Under the pieces are notes generated by a model. It ran no database searches. It saw only the letters and a list, made by a program, of their open reading frames with translations, and had not been told where the DNA came from. A DNA stretch of 64,000 nucleotides from Blastopirellula retiformator (GTDB lineage Bacteria > Planctomycetota > Planctomycetia > Pirellulales > Pirellulaceae), in assembly GCF_007859755.1 (NCBI RefSeq), contig NZ_SJPF01000003.1:248001-312000 (forward strand), given 5' to 3'. Positions within the stretch are counted from its first letter, which is position 1; each line of letters opens with the position of its first letter. The translations under genes and the position numbers were made by a program. Shown here piece by piece: positions 27,414-36,028 of this stretch.

Positions 27414-27567
27414 AGGGGCAGCCGGCATTTTTTGCACCGAAAATGTCGCCAAGGCGAAGGGTGGAGTTGCGGAGAGTCGATTCATACCCTAAATCACTAT
27501 CAACTCGGGTGTGCTGCCCCTCATCCGAGCGAAGCCGCGTCGAACCTGCTGAAGACGCGGCTTCTTT
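27414..27567 (+). ncRNA. Candidate structured non-coding RNA
   Basis: A 9-bp closing stem joins AGGGGCAGC (27414-27422) and GCTGCCCCT (27513-27521). It encloses a 9-bp hairpin (27423-27431 with 27440-27448, one G-U pair) and a 6-bp hairpin GAGTTG/CAACTC (27464-27469 with 27501-27506). A strong terminator follows 9 nt downstream. A TAAACT at 27399-27404 is in the right place for a -10 element. The nested order is what a ~150-nt structural RNA would show. I could not match it to 6S, SRP, RNase P or a known riboswitch by eye. Confidence 0.45.
27531..27567 (+). terminator. Rho-independent terminator, plus strand
   Basis: GAAGCCGCGTC (27531-27541) pairs perfectly with GACGCGGCTTC (27554-27564) around a 12-nt loop, followed by TTTCATTTCTT. 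The 11-bp GC-rich stem and trailing T residues mark plus-strand termination, either of the response regulator transcript or of the candidate RNA just upstream. Confidence 0.75.
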
Positions 27568-27591
27568 CATTTCTTGACGCCGCTTTCGCGC

Positions 27592-27625
27592 AAAAAAATC
27601 GCCGCGCGTTGTTAACGCACGGCGA
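27592..27625 (-). terminator. Rho-independent terminator of the glutathione peroxidase gene
   Basis: On the minus strand a 12-bp stem with one mismatch (27625-27614 with 27610-27599) and a 3-nt loop is followed by seven T (27598-27592). It lies 32 bp after the stop at 27658. Confidence 0.82.
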
Positions 27626-27657
27626 CAAGCGGTTGGCTGGCGAGAGGGACGCCGCCG

Positions 27658-28212
27658 TTAGTCTTTCTTCAATTCGGTTTCGATCTTCTTCACGACGTCG
27701 GCCGAATCAGGTTCGACCGGCGAGCGGAAACGTTCGACCACTGCGCCGTCACGACCGATCAGGAACTTTTCAAAGTTCCATTTCACGTCGCCCGGATCGC
27801 GGGGGAAACTTTTCAGCTTCTTGTAGATCGTGGCGGTTTCGGGACCGTTGACGTCGATCTTTTCCATCATGTCGAAGGTGACGTTGTACTTGTCGGTGCA
27901 GAACTCCCGAATCTCCAGCAGGGTGCCCGGCTCCTGGCCGCCGAACTGGTTGCAGGGGAAGCCGACGACTTCCAGGCCTTGGTCATGATACTTTTCGTAC
28001 AGCGCTTGCAGGGGCTTGTACTGCGGGGTCTTGCCGCACTTGCTGGCGACGTTGACGACCAGCACGACCTTGCCTTTGTATTTCGAGAGATCGACCTTCT
28101 CGCCTTCCAGCGATTTCACTTCGCCTTCGAGCAACGCGTCCGACGCCGAAGCGATCGAAGCCAGGGCGAAGACCGCCGCAAAGACGCCGCCGCTGAACAA
28201 GACTCGCATCAT
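27658..28212 (-). CDS. Glutathione peroxidase family protein, exported
   Basis: The 184-residue protein starts at ATG 28212 with AAGGAG 7 nt upstream. A much longer in-frame extension to 28668 is rejected because it would bury the signal peptide (residues 1-24, FALASIASASD). The catalytic Cys59 lies in NVASKCGKTPQY, with the family motifs FPCNQFGGQEPG (residues 85-96) and KWNFEKFLI. Cys rather than selenocysteine means it probably works as a thioredoxin-type hydroperoxide reductase, here in the periplasm. It has its own terminator and belongs to the oxidative-stress group in this window (Bcp, MsrA, MutY-like). Confidence 0.95.
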   Translation of the reverse strand: MMRVLFSGGVFAAVFALASIASASDALLEGEVKSLEGEKVDLSKYKGKVVLVVNVASKCGKTPQYKPLQALYEKYHDQGLEVVGFPCNQFGGQEPGTLLEIREFCTDKYNVTFDMMEKIDVNGPETATIYKKLKSFPRDPGDVKWNFEKFLIGRDGAVVERFRSPVEPDSADVVKKIETELKKD

Positions 28213-28554
28213 CGCAAACTCCTTGGGTGGGAATGGCCAGACGCGAGCAACGCTTAGCGCCGGCGATACGGGGTGGTTTTGAATTCCGGTAGGCTCGCGG
28301 CCCAAACGGCTCGCGATCCTCCTGATTCTACCCGGGGGAAATAGGGTTACAAGTTTTTGTCGCCCCCCGCCAGGGTCGTCGGAGGCGACGACTCCCCTGC
28401 CGGATGAGCGACTATCCCCCCAGTATCTGCAGAAGAGTGGGGCCTGGTCTGTCAAACCGGTCACAGTTGTTCTCCGCCATTGGGGTGTTCTCGCGCAGGC
28501 CGTCGGCAGGTAGAACGAAGGTTTCCCGATTCCTGGTTCCAAAAACGGAAACGT
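28213..28554. other. Intergenic region with one strong hairpin
   Basis: This 342-bp gap lies between divergent genes. It contains a 7-bp perfect hairpin GTCGTCG/CGACGAC (28375-28381 with 28386-28392, loop GAGG), extended after a 3-nt bulge by CAGG/CCTG pairs (28371-28374, 28396-28399). No T-tract follows, so it is not a terminator. It sits 155 bp upstream of the next start and could be part of a leader. Nothing else is supported. Confidence 0.3.
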
Positions 28555-29208
28555 ATGTCGACCGTCCTTTCCCCGCCGTTCCTGTTTCGTTTTGCGACGC
28601 CGATCCGCTATCGCTCGAAAATCTGGAGCGATCGGTCGTTGGCGTTTGGCGAAGAGTTTCGGCTGCAATCGTTTGGGCTCCTCGAGGGAAAGCGGCAGTT
28701 TGCCGACGTGCGGGCCGCCTGGAACGAGCGCGGCATCGCCTTTTCGATCAACGTGACCGGCAAACGGCAGGCCGCCTGGTGTCGCGAAAGCCGCGCGGTC
28801 GAAAGCGACGGCCTACAGGTCTGGATCGACACTCGCGCCACCAACAACGTGCACCGCGCCACCAAGTTTTGCCACCGATACGTCTTCTTGCCGACCGGCG
28901 GGGGACATTCGCTGCGCGAGCCGGCCGCCGACCAGTTGCTGATCAATCGGGCGCGTGAGAACGCCAAACCGATCCGCCCCGGCGAACTCCGAATTCGCAG
29001 CCTGATGAAAGCGGACGGCTACACGCTGGAGTGCTGCGTTCCGGCGACGGCGCTGACCGGATACGATCCGAGCGAATACGATCGGATCGGTTTCTACTAC
29101 GCGGTGATGGATCGTGAACTGGGCTGGCAGAACTTCAGCGTTGGCACGCAGTTTCCGTTTGACGAAGACCCCAGCACCTGGGGCGTCTGCGAACTGGTTC
29201 GCGACTAG
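28555..29208 (+). CDS. CBM9-like carbohydrate-binding domain protein
   Basis: The 217-residue protein starts at ATG 28555 (MSTVLSPPFLFRFATPI). It resembles the stand-alone family 9 carbohydrate-binding (DOMON-like) proteins of planctomycetes: VRAAWNERGIAFSINVTGK, VESDGLQVWIDTRATNNVHR, a FCHRYVFLP strand, and a final YTLECCVPATALTGYDPSEYDRIGFYYAV region with a WQNFSVG end. No signal peptide is visible, which is unusual for a sugar-binding protein. The family assignment is from strand pattern and short motifs, not a full alignment. No enzymatic residues are evident. Confidence 0.65.
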   Translation: MSTVLSPPFLFRFATPIRYRSKIWSDRSLAFGEEFRLQSFGLLEGKRQFADVRAAWNERGIAFSINVTGKRQAAWCRESRAVESDGLQVWIDTRATNNVHRATKFCHRYVFLPTGGGHSLREPAADQLLINRARENAKPIRPGELRIRSLMKADGYTLECCVPATALTGYDPSEYDRIGFYYAVMDRELGWQNFSVGTQFPFDEDPSTWGVCELVRD

Positions 29209-29218
29209 CGCAAGAAAA

Positions 29219-29246
29219 GAGGGAGCCCGGTGAACCCGACTCCCTC
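29219..29246 (-). terminator. Rho-independent terminator between convergent genes
   Basis: GAGGGAG (29219-29225) pairs perfectly with CTCCCTC (29240-29246) around 14 nt. On the minus strand the hairpin is followed by TTTTCTT, which fits termination of the lipoprotein/DUF1559 transcript ending at 29278. The plus strand lacks a T-tract. Confidence 0.65.
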
Positions 29247-29277
29247 GTCAGTCGCCTGAGCCTTCGATCGCGCTGTT

Positions 29278-29664
29278 CTATTTGAGATCGAAGTTGAACT
29301 CGTCGTTGTTCCCGTCGGCCACTTTGGCGTTCAGGGTCGTTTGCGTGTTGTACTTCGCCGGGATGTACGACACGTAGTTGGGCAGTCCGTCTGGGGCGAT
29401 GCCTTGTTCTTTGGTCGCGGTGATCTTCACCGATTTGTCCCCTGGTTGGCACTCCATCGAGAACGATCCGTTGACGATCGGTCCGGCGGCGACCACCCCT
29501 TTGCCATCGGTCGGCAGGAACATGATTTCGCCTTGCTCGACTGGGGTTCCGTTCATCGTGACGGAGCCGGAGACGATGTTGGGGGCTGGTTTTCCGCAGC
29601 CGATCAGGAAGATCGCCAAGGCGCTAAGCAGCACCGCCCAGCTAGGCGAGTTGGTCGCTTTCAT
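29278..29664 (-). CDS. Small secreted lipoprotein partner of DUF1559
   Basis: The 128-residue protein has a lipoprotein signal with lipobox LIGC (Cys23). The mature domain is a single carboxypeptidase-regulatory-like beta fold: VSGSVTMNGTPVEQGEIMFL, AAGPIVNGSFSM, SVKITATKE, IPAKYNTQTTLNAKV, and a final FNFDLK strand. It lies 63 bp downstream of a DUF1559 gene on the same strand and ends before a terminator. It is the same kind of partner as the protein at 10884, although that pair is on the other strand and the sequences are only distantly alike. Confidence 0.87.
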   Translation of the reverse strand: MKATNSPSWAVLLSALAIFLIGCGKPAPNIVSGSVTMNGTPVEQGEIMFLPTDGKGVVAAGPIVNGSFSMECQPGDKSVKITATKEQGIAPDGLPNYVSYIPAKYNTQTTLNAKVADGNNDEFNFDLK

Positions 29665-29727
29665 CGTTGATTAAGTCCGTTTACGTGGCTCGTGAAATCT
29701 TTGGCTAGGCGGGCGTTCTCGCAGGCT

Positions 29728-30681
29728 TTAGAAGTCGGTGACTTCGCCGCCGGCGCGCGTTCCGAGCCGGTTCCAGGTGATCGTGTCGATCGTTTCCGGA
29801 ACAAAACGGACGCTGGCGTCGCCAAACATCGTCATCGCGCCGCCAGGATGCTGGCTGCGAGCATAGATCACCTGGGTGTTGGTGCTCTGCGTGCAAGGAG
29901 CGTAGATCGGGTTGGCCGGAGCGCCTTCGCAGGTTCGCATCTTGTCCGAGGCGGTCGTGTTGGGGGGCAACAGCGTGCTGAGGATGCTGCTGAGATGTTC
30001 GGCCCGATAGTAACGTCCCCGCCAATCGCGTTTGCCGGCGATGTTGGAGGGCGCCAGCAAGATCTCGGCGGCGAAGACCGTATTGGAGGTGCCGTCGGTC
30101 ACGCTGCTGAAGTCGTGCTTCGAGAGGTAATAGAACATCCCGCTCGCCGCATTGTCGGTCGTGGTCGTGATCTCTTCGCTACCGTGACAAAGCAGGTAGT
30201 TGCCATGGAAACCGTCGTCGTAATCCGGCGGCGGATCGGCATTGCCGGAGTTATGCACTTCGCCGGTTTGCCCCCGGTTGGGGTCGGAGGGACACATCAG
30301 CGTTTCGATCGGCGTGTCGAATAGCGCTGTCGGAAAGCTGGAAGAGGAGCGCGTTTTCATGTACGGCGAGAGTTGGTCGTGCAGCGGACCTTGCTCAATA
30401 AACGGCAAGATCATCGGCATCCACGACATGTTGGTCGGGAACGAGTTCAGGCCATCATTCAGCCCATCGGCGAGAACGCCGGGAGGAAAAACCAGGTTGG
30501 TGTCGTGGTAGTTGTGCAGCGCCAATCCAAGTTGCTTCATGTGATTGGAGCAGGTCATTCGGCGTGCCGCTTCGCGCGCTTGCTGAACGGCGGGGAGTAA
30601 CAAGGCGATGAGTACGCCAATAATGGCGATCACCACCAGCAACTCAACGAGCGTAAAGCCCTTGGGTGTTGATGTTTTCAT
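29728..30681 (-). CDS. DUF1559 prepilin-like protein
   Basis: The 317-residue protein starts at ATG 30681 with AGGATC upstream. Residues 6-30 give the prepilin-type signal ([19 protein letters not shown]), here with Lys-Gly at the cleavage site. The [20 protein letters not shown] stretch of DUF1559 follows. The C-terminal H-x9-DG motif is HPGGAMTMFGDA, so the last Gly is replaced by Ala. The first 60 residues are nearly identical to the protein at 9810, while the rest diverges strongly, as is usual in this expanded family. A good sigma-70-type promoter lies upstream and the lipoprotein gene follows. Confidence 0.94.
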   Translation of the reverse strand: MKTSTPKGFTLVELLVVIAIIGVLIALLLPAVQQAREAARRMTCSNHMKQLGLALHNYHDTNLVFPPGVLADGLNDGLNSFPTNMSWMPMILPFIEQGPLHDQLSPYMKTRSSSSFPTALFDTPIETLMCPSDPNRGQTGEVHNSGNADPPPDYDDGFHGNYLLCHGSEEITTTTDNAASGMFYYLSKHDFSSVTDGTSNTVFAAEILLAPSNIAGKRDWRGRYYRAEHLSSILSTLLPPNTTASDKMRTCEGAPANPIYAPCTQSTNTQVIYARSQHPGGAMTMFGDASVRFVPETIDTITWNRLGTRAGGEVTDF

Positions 30682-30763
30682 GGGATCCTGGCCAATGGAA
30701 AAAAGATGCAAAGAAATGGCTTTTATGCGAGAAGATTACCGCATTAGCCGGAATAGCCCTCTG

Positions 30764-30793
30764 ATTCTAAGCTCCTGTATCAAGCGGTGTCAA
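30764..30793 (-). promoter_or_regulatory. Sigma-70-type promoter of the DUF1559/lipoprotein pair
   Basis: On the minus strand a perfect TTGACA (30793-30788) is followed after 18 nt by TAGAAT (30769-30764), one mismatch from consensus. Transcription would start near 30757, giving a leader of about 75 nt before ATG 30681. The stretch just upstream (30794-30836) is A+T-rich, as in an UP element. Confidence 0.65.
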
Positions 30794-30984
30794 TAAAGAA
30801 AATAAAATAACGCAAATATAATTACTATCTTGTTGGTCGTAGATACGGGTTAACGAGTAGCTTTTCCAATCGATCTTCTTGGCCCGCCGGAAGCGGTCAG
30901 GGCGGCTACGCACTTTGCGATCCGCGATATAAAGGAAGGGAGCGAGTTAACTTTTCTGGCCCCAGCGCAAGCGAGCGGAAATCT

Positions 30985-31524
30985 ATGGCGGAAGCGACTT
31001 TTGGCGGCGGCTGTTTTTGGTGTACCGAGGCGATTTTCCAGCGGCTGGTCGGCGTTTCGCACGTCGAGCCAGGTTACAGCGGCGGAACGACCGACAACCC
31101 GACCTACGAAGCGGTCTGTCAGGGGACGACTGGCCATGCGGAAGTGATCCGCATCGAATACGATCCGGAAGTGATCGACTTTACGTCGCTGCTGGAGATC
31201 TTTTTCCAGACGCATGATCCGACCACGCTCAATCGCCAGGGGGCGGATGTCGGCACGCAGTACCGGTCGGTAATCTTCTATCACGACGAAGCTCAGCAGG
31301 CGGCGGCCGAGTCGTTTGTGAAGCAGTTGGACGAAGCGAAGGAGTTCAGCGCGCCGATCATCACCGAGATCTCGCCGCTGGGCAATTATTTTCCGGCCGA
31401 GAACTATCACCAGAACTATTTCGCCGCCCATCCCAATCAGTCGTACTGTGCGGCGGTTATCGCCCCCAAGGTCGACAAATTTCGGCGGAAATTCGCCGCC
31501 AGGCTGAAAGAGGGGGGCGGCTAA
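30985..31524 (+). CDS. msrA: Peptide-methionine (S)-S-oxide reductase MsrA
   Basis: The 179-residue protein is full length for MsrA. The catalytic GCFWC motif is at residues 9-13 (nucleophile Cys10), followed by family motifs GYSGG, GHAEVIRIEYDP, FFQTHDPTTLNRQG and GTQYRSVIFY, and a NYHQNYF segment near the C-terminus. It reduces methionine-S-sulfoxide in proteins at the expense of thioredoxin. There is no signal peptide, so the enzyme should be cytoplasmic. A second Cys in SYCAAV near residue 153 could serve as a resolving residue. It stands alone, divergent from the DUF1559 promoter region. Confidence 0.97.
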   Translation: MAEATFGGGCFWCTEAIFQRLVGVSHVEPGYSGGTTDNPTYEAVCQGTTGHAEVIRIEYDPEVIDFTSLLEIFFQTHDPTTLNRQGADVGTQYRSVIFYHDEAQQAAAESFVKQLDEAKEFSAPIITEISPLGNYFPAENYHQNYFAAHPNQSYCAAVIAPKVDKFRRKFAARLKEGGG

Positions 31525-31636
31525 CGCCCTGCGGTCCGCTGCTCGCCAGCGAGCGCAAGGTGTGTTAGCATTTCGGGTTTAGAACGTCGCTTTGAGCGCC
31601 GACCGGAACGAGCTTAGATCCACACGTGGAGTCGTC

Positions 31637-33796
31637 ATGTCGATTGATCCCTATTCGAACTCCCCTTGCGGAACGGATAAAAAAATCAAGTTTTACTGCG
31701 CCGAGATGATTCCCGATCTGGAGAAGATCGAGCGAATGGTCGCCGGCGATCAGCGCGTGGCGGCGCTGGAAGTCGCGCAGAAGTTGCTTGAGCGCTATCC
31801 CGATCACTCGGTTCCCCTCTTCTACGTTGCGGTCCTGCAGATGCAGGTCGGTACCGAAGAGAAGATCGTCGAGGCGCTGGCCGCGTTCCTCTCGAAGCAT
31901 CCCGACAACCCCGCGGCCCACGCCCTGAATGCGTCGTATCTGGCCGCTGGCGGTCAAGCCAGCGAAGCGGTCGAAGAACTGCAGACCGCGCTCGAGCTGT
32001 CGCCGCAGCAGCTGCACTTTACCGTCTACGAAGCGATGGGCGCTGTCGGCCAGGCGCTGCTCATGGACAGCAAGATCCCGGCCGCCCGGGCGCATCTGAT
32101 GTTGCAAAGCAGCATCGCGCCGGAAGATGACGACATGGCGATGCAGCTGTTGATGCGGATTAACTCGTCGCGCGAATTGCCGTCGCTGCTGAAGACCGAT
32201 CCGACGTTGGCCGAGTGCCCCAGCGACTTCCCGAAGAAGGAAGAGTTTGAAGCGGCGTTGGTTGAAGCGGGCGGCGGTCGCTGGCGGAAAGCGGTCAGCC
32301 TGTTTGAACAGCTGAAATCGGCCGCCCCGCGAAACGCGGCGCTGCTGGAGAACCTGGCGGTTCTGTCGTCGACGCTGGGGCGCAACGAAGCGGCGATCGG
32401 CTATCTCCACTCGTACGCCGCCGCCGCCGAGCGAGGCGATTTTGAAGCGGCGGTCGAAGCGGAAGCGCTCGCCCAACTGCTGTCGGAAGATCCCGGCCCG
32501 CAGTACGACATGGTCAACGTGCCGTTGGCGGTCGCCGACCTCGAAGCGCTGCTGGAGAAACTGCGAGTCGACGATCGCGCCAACCTGCTGCCGATCGACT
32601 TGTCGCAGCTGGCCGATGGCGACAACCCGCCGCCAAAGATCGCCTATTGGCTGCTCGATCGGACGGTGCCCGAATCAGCCGAAGGTTTGACGGTCGAAAA
32701 CGCTCCCAACGTCTTGGGCGAAATGTTGGTCTTCGGCAAAGAGACCGATCGCGACGCGCGGCTCGAGCTGTCGACCATAAAGAACGACAAGTTCGACGAA
32801 GCGATCGCTACGGTGCGCGACATCTGCGGCGATATGGTCGGCGCCGCCGGCGAAGAAAAGAAGTTGGGCGAAATTCCGATGGCGGAGTCTTCGCTGACCT
32901 GGAGCTGGCGCCTGCCTGACTCGATTTCGGCCGCCCAAAAGCAGGCGTTAACCAACGAGCGTCGCCGTCAGGCGCTACTTGAGTCGTGGACCGCCCAGCC
33001 GCAACCGGCGCTCGATGGCAAGACCGCTCAAGAAGCGGCCGGCGATACTTCCATGCGAGTCAAACTGGCCGCCGCCGTGTTGGTGCTGGAGAAAGCCGGC
33101 CAGGCGCAGCAGTGGAAGTTCGACTTCAACGAACTGCGTCAGAAGCTGCAGCTGCCGACGCTCGATCGTCTGGATGGAACGCAGGTCGACATCGATTCGC
33201 TTCCCAGCATTCGCCTGTCGCGGGTCGATCCGGCGACGCTGGATGACGCCGTCCTGGTCAAAGTGTACGGCCGCTCGGTCATCTCGGCCGAACGGGGCGC
33301 GATTCGCGTCTTCGCCGAAGCGCTGCTGGCTCGCGAGTCGCTGGCCGGTCAGATCGACAAGGGCGAGCTATATGGCCAACTGGCCCGCAACTGCGGCGAC
33401 TCGGACAGAGCGATCGAGTATCTCCAGCAGGCGCAAGTCGCCGCGGTCTCGGAAGGCAAGTCGCCCGGCATGTGGAAGCTGGCCGAGCTTGGACTACGGT
33501 TGGAACGCCGCGACGCGGTCGAGTCGCAGGCCTTGCTCAACGACCTGACCCGCAACCACATGCAAGAACCGGAAGTGGCCCGGCCGCTGATGCAACTACT
33601 GTATCAGTTCGGCATTATCGGCGCCGATGGGCGTCCGACCAACATGCCGCCGGGCGGAGCGCCGGCGCCTGGCCCGGCCGCAGCGCCGCCAGCGGGCGGT
33701 GGCGGAGGGCTCTGGACGCCTGACAATCCGTCGGCGGGTCCGGCTCCGGCCGGCGAAGAGCCGAAGTCGAAGCTCTGGATGCCCGGCATGGACTAA
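31637..33796 (+). CDS. TPR-repeat protein with N-terminal SEC-C-like motif
   Basis: The 719-residue protein starts at ATG 31637 with GGAG 7 nt upstream (MSIDPYSNSPCG). Residues 9-20 (SPCGTDKKIKFYC) resemble a SEC-C-type metal-binding motif, although only two Cys are present. TPR-like helical pairs follow (about 25-260 and 560-650). Between them is an acidic region of unknown fold (about 270-520). The last 65 residues are low complexity, rich in Pro, Gly and Ala, ending KLWMPGMD. No signal peptide is visible, so it is probably a cytoplasmic scaffold. It is followed 21 bp downstream by ribD, so the two may be cotranscribed. Confidence 0.8.
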   Translation: MSIDPYSNSPCGTDKKIKFYCAEMIPDLEKIERMVAGDQRVAALEVAQKLLERYPDHSVPLFYVAVLQMQVGTEEKIVEALAAFLSKHPDNPAAHALNASYLAAGGQASEAVEELQTALELSPQQLHFTVYEAMGAVGQALLMDSKIPAARAHLMLQSSIAPEDDDMAMQLLMRINSSRELPSLLKTDPTLAECPSDFPKKEEFEAALVEAGGGRWRKAVSLFEQLKSAAPRNAALLENLAVLSSTLGRNEAAIGYLHSYAAAAERGDFEAAVEAEALAQLLSEDPGPQYDMVNVPLAVADLEALLEKLRVDDRANLLPIDLSQLADGDNPPPKIAYWLLDRTVPESAEGLTVENAPNVLGEMLVFGKETDRDARLELSTIKNDKFDEAIATVRDICGDMVGAAGEEKKLGEIPMAESSLTWSWRLPDSISAAQKQALTNERRRQALLESWTAQPQPALDGKTAQEAAGDTSMRVKLAAAVLVLEKAGQAQQWKFDFNELRQKLQLPTLDRLDGTQVDIDSLPSIRLSRVDPATLDDAVLVKVYGRSVISAERGAIRVFAEALLARESLAGQIDKGELYGQLARNCGDSDRAIEYLQQAQVAAVSEGKSPGMWKLAELGLRLERRDAVESQALLNDLTRNHMQEPEVARPLMQLLYQFGIIGADGRPTNMPPGGAPAPGPAAAPPAGGGGGLWTPDNPSAGPAPAGEEPKSKLWMPGMD

Positions 33797-33817
33797 CCGC
33801 AACTGCGGCGAAACGAT

Positions 33818-34939
33818 ATGCAATTTTCCGCCGAAGACGAGCGATACATGCGCGAGGCCCTGCAGTTGGCCGCGCAAGGCCAAGGCGCCGCCGAACCCAA
33901 TCCAATGGTCGGCTGCGTGCTTGTGCAAGCTGGCCAGGTGATCGGCCGCGGCTATCACGCCAAGTATGGCGGGCCGCATGCCGAGCGAGCGGCGCTGGCC
34001 GATTCTAGTGGCCAGCCGACCCGCGGCGCAACCGCCTATGTGACGCTCGAGCCTTGCTGCCATCATGGGAAGACCCCCCCCTGCACCGACGCTTTGATCG
34101 CCGCGGAGGTTGCCCGGGTCGTGATCGCGCAGCAAGATCCGTTTGGCCTGGTCGATGGCGGCGGGATTGATCTATTGAAGCAGGCAGGCATCACTGTCGA
34201 AGTCGGCCTGCTGGAAGCAGAGGCGAAACGGCTGAACGCGCCGTATCGCAAGTTGCTCGCAACCGGGCGGCCGTGGGTGATCGCCAAGTGGGCGATGACG
34301 CTCGATGGCAAGCTGGCGACGCATACCGGGCATAGCCGCTGGATCTCGAACGAGCTGGCCCGCGAGCGAGTTCATCGCTTGCGAGGACGGATGGACGCGA
34401 TCGTCGTCGGCAGTCGTACGGCGCAGCTCGACGATCCGCAACTTACCGTACGTCCGCCGGGCATGCGTACTCCGCTGCGTGTAGTGGTCGACGGCGAAGC
34501 GACGCTCTCCCCGACTAGCCAACTGGTGCAGACGGCCCACCAGACGCCGGTCTTGGTGGCGGTCAAAAAAGGCGCCGACGCCCAGCGCTGCCGCGTGCTG
34601 AGCGACGCCGGGTGCGAGGTTTTCGTCTGCGGTGGCGAGGGGCACGCGGCGCGGCTCGACGCGCTGTTGGCCGAGCTGGGCAAGCGCCGTTTGACCAACA
34701 TCCTGGTCGAAGGGGGCGCCGGCCTATTGGGCGAATTCCTGAAGCTGGGGCAAATCGACGAAGTCTACGCGTTCGTCGCGCCGAAGCTGATCGGCGGCAG
34801 CGGAGCCCCCAGCCCGATTGGCGGAACCGGCTGGGCCGACATGAGCGAGGCGCTCCAGCTGACCGACGTCACCATCGAGCCGCTGGGAGACAACGTGCTG
34901 ATGCACGGCTTGGCGGGCGGCAACTTCACCAAACAATAA
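33818..34939 (+). CDS. ribD: Riboflavin biosynthesis deaminase/reductase RibD
   Basis: The 373-residue bifunctional enzyme has an N-terminal cytidine-deaminase-like domain (about residues 5-145) with zinc ligands His54 and catalytic Glu56 in PHAERAAL, and Cys80 and Cys89 in EPCCHHGKTPPC. A C-terminal reductase domain follows (about 150-370) with WAMTLDGKLAT, HSRWISNE, DAIVVGSRTAQLDDPQLTVR and NILVEGGAGLLGEFL. It converts diaminohydroxyphosphoribosylaminopyrimidine to the 5-amino-6-ribitylaminouracil phosphate in two steps. The length is normal and no key residue is missing. Other rib genes are not in the window. Confidence 0.97.
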   Translation: MQFSAEDERYMREALQLAAQGQGAAEPNPMVGCVLVQAGQVIGRGYHAKYGGPHAERAALADSSGQPTRGATAYVTLEPCCHHGKTPPCTDALIAAEVARVVIAQQDPFGLVDGGGIDLLKQAGITVEVGLLEAEAKRLNAPYRKLLATGRPWVIAKWAMTLDGKLATHTGHSRWISNELARERVHRLRGRMDAIVVGSRTAQLDDPQLTVRPPGMRTPLRVVVDGEATLSPTSQLVQTAHQTPVLVAVKKGADAQRCRVLSDAGCEVFVCGGEGHAARLDALLAELGKRRLTNILVEGGAGLLGEFLKLGQIDEVYAFVAPKLIGGSGAPSPIGGTGWADMSEALQLTDVTIEPLGDNVLMHGLAGGNFTKQ

Positions 34940-35021
34940 CGGTTTCGCCCCGGCGATCGGGCCGCCGCCCGAGTAAGATGCGAGGTTGCTCCTAGAACTT
35001 CTTCCTCCGCCGGCCCTCTGT

Positions 35022-36020
35022 GTGAAAGTCTCGATCGGCATCATCGTGCGAAACGAAGCGGAGGCCATCGGCCCGCTGCTGGAAAGCGTTGCGCAGCTGA
35101 AGTTCGCCGAGCCCTGGGAATTGATTATCGTCGATGGTCATTCGACCGACGGCACGCAGGAAGTGATCGCCCAATTTCAAGCAGCGCACCCTGAACTGAC
35201 GATCCGTCTGGTCGCAGAAACAGGCCCCGGCAGTCATGGCAATGCCCGCAACAATGTGATCGACGCCGCGGCCGGCGAGTTGATCGCCTTTACCGACGCC
35301 GATTGCGTCGTGGCGACCGATTGGCTGTCGGCCCTGGTCGAAAGCCTAGAGAGAGAGCGGGCCGCTGATCCGGCGGTGGTCGCCGTCGGTGGCATTCGGA
35401 CTCCGATTGAGTCGGACGAGTGGAAAGAGCGAACGCTCAACGCGCTGTTGGCGACCAAGCTTGGCTCTGGCGGCAGCGCCGGTTTTGTGGCGCAGGCCAG
35501 TCGCTTCGTCGATAGCGTCGGCAATTACAACGCGATCTACGTGGGCGAGGCGCTTCGCGAGCAGCGATATTTGCCGCTCCGGTTTGGCGAAGACTTTGAG
35601 TTGAACCGGCGCCTGAACCAAGCTGGTTACAAGATCGTCTTGTCGCCGCGCCCCGTGGTGTGGCACCGGCAAGAGGGAAGCTTCGCGGCGTTCGCCAAGC
35701 AGCTCTATTGGTACGGCCGCGGGCAAGCGAACGTCTATCGCCAAACGGGACATGTCCGCTGGTTCGCCCCGGTGGTGAGTCTGTTCTGGCTGGGCGTGTT
35801 GTTGGGTTGGCTGGCCGCGTTTGCTTGGTGGCCGCTGGTGGTTGTCTATCTCGGCGTGATCGCCATCTACTTGTTGGCGGTGGTCGCCAGCGTCCTGCAA
35901 GTTTACCGCGCCACCCGCGATTGGCGCTCGCTCGTTTCGCTGGCGATTTATCCGCTGGCCCACTTCTGCTATGGATATGGATTCTTGCGCGGCCTATTCG
36001 CCTTCACCAAGAAACCGTGA
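35022..36020 (+). CDS. Family 2 glycosyltransferase, membrane associated
   Basis: The 332-residue protein is taken from GTG 35022 (MKVSIGIIVRNEAEAIGPLL), where GT2 proteins usually begin; a TTG at 34986 would add 12 Pro/Leu-rich residues. The GT-A domain covers about residues 1-230 with EPWELIIVDGHSTDGTQEV, the metal-binding FTDADC and an acidic FGEDFELNRRL before GYKIVLSPRPVVWH. Two hydrophobic segments lie near 250-285 and 290-300, consistent with membrane anchoring. It should transfer sugar from a nucleotide donor to a lipid or polysaccharide; donor and acceptor are unknown. Confidence 0.9.
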   Translation: MKVSIGIIVRNEAEAIGPLLESVAQLKFAEPWELIIVDGHSTDGTQEVIAQFQAAHPELTIRLVAETGPGSHGNARNNVIDAAAGELIAFTDADCVVATDWLSALVESLERERAADPAVVAVGGIRTPIESDEWKERTLNALLATKLGSGGSAGFVAQASRFVDSVGNYNAIYVGEALREQRYLPLRFGEDFELNRRLNQAGYKIVLSPRPVVWHRQEGSFAAFAKQLYWYGRGQANVYRQTGHVRWFAPVVSLFWLGVLLGWLAAFAWWPLVVVYLGVIAIYLLAVVASVLQVYRATRDWRSLVSLAIYPLAHFCYGYGFLRGLFAFTKKP

Positions 36021-36028
36021 CGCTCGCT

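Noticed and set aside
27334-27570. 78-codon minus-strand frame over the candidate RNA
   Set aside because: It crosses a perfect terminator and several hairpins, and its protein has no recognisable features.
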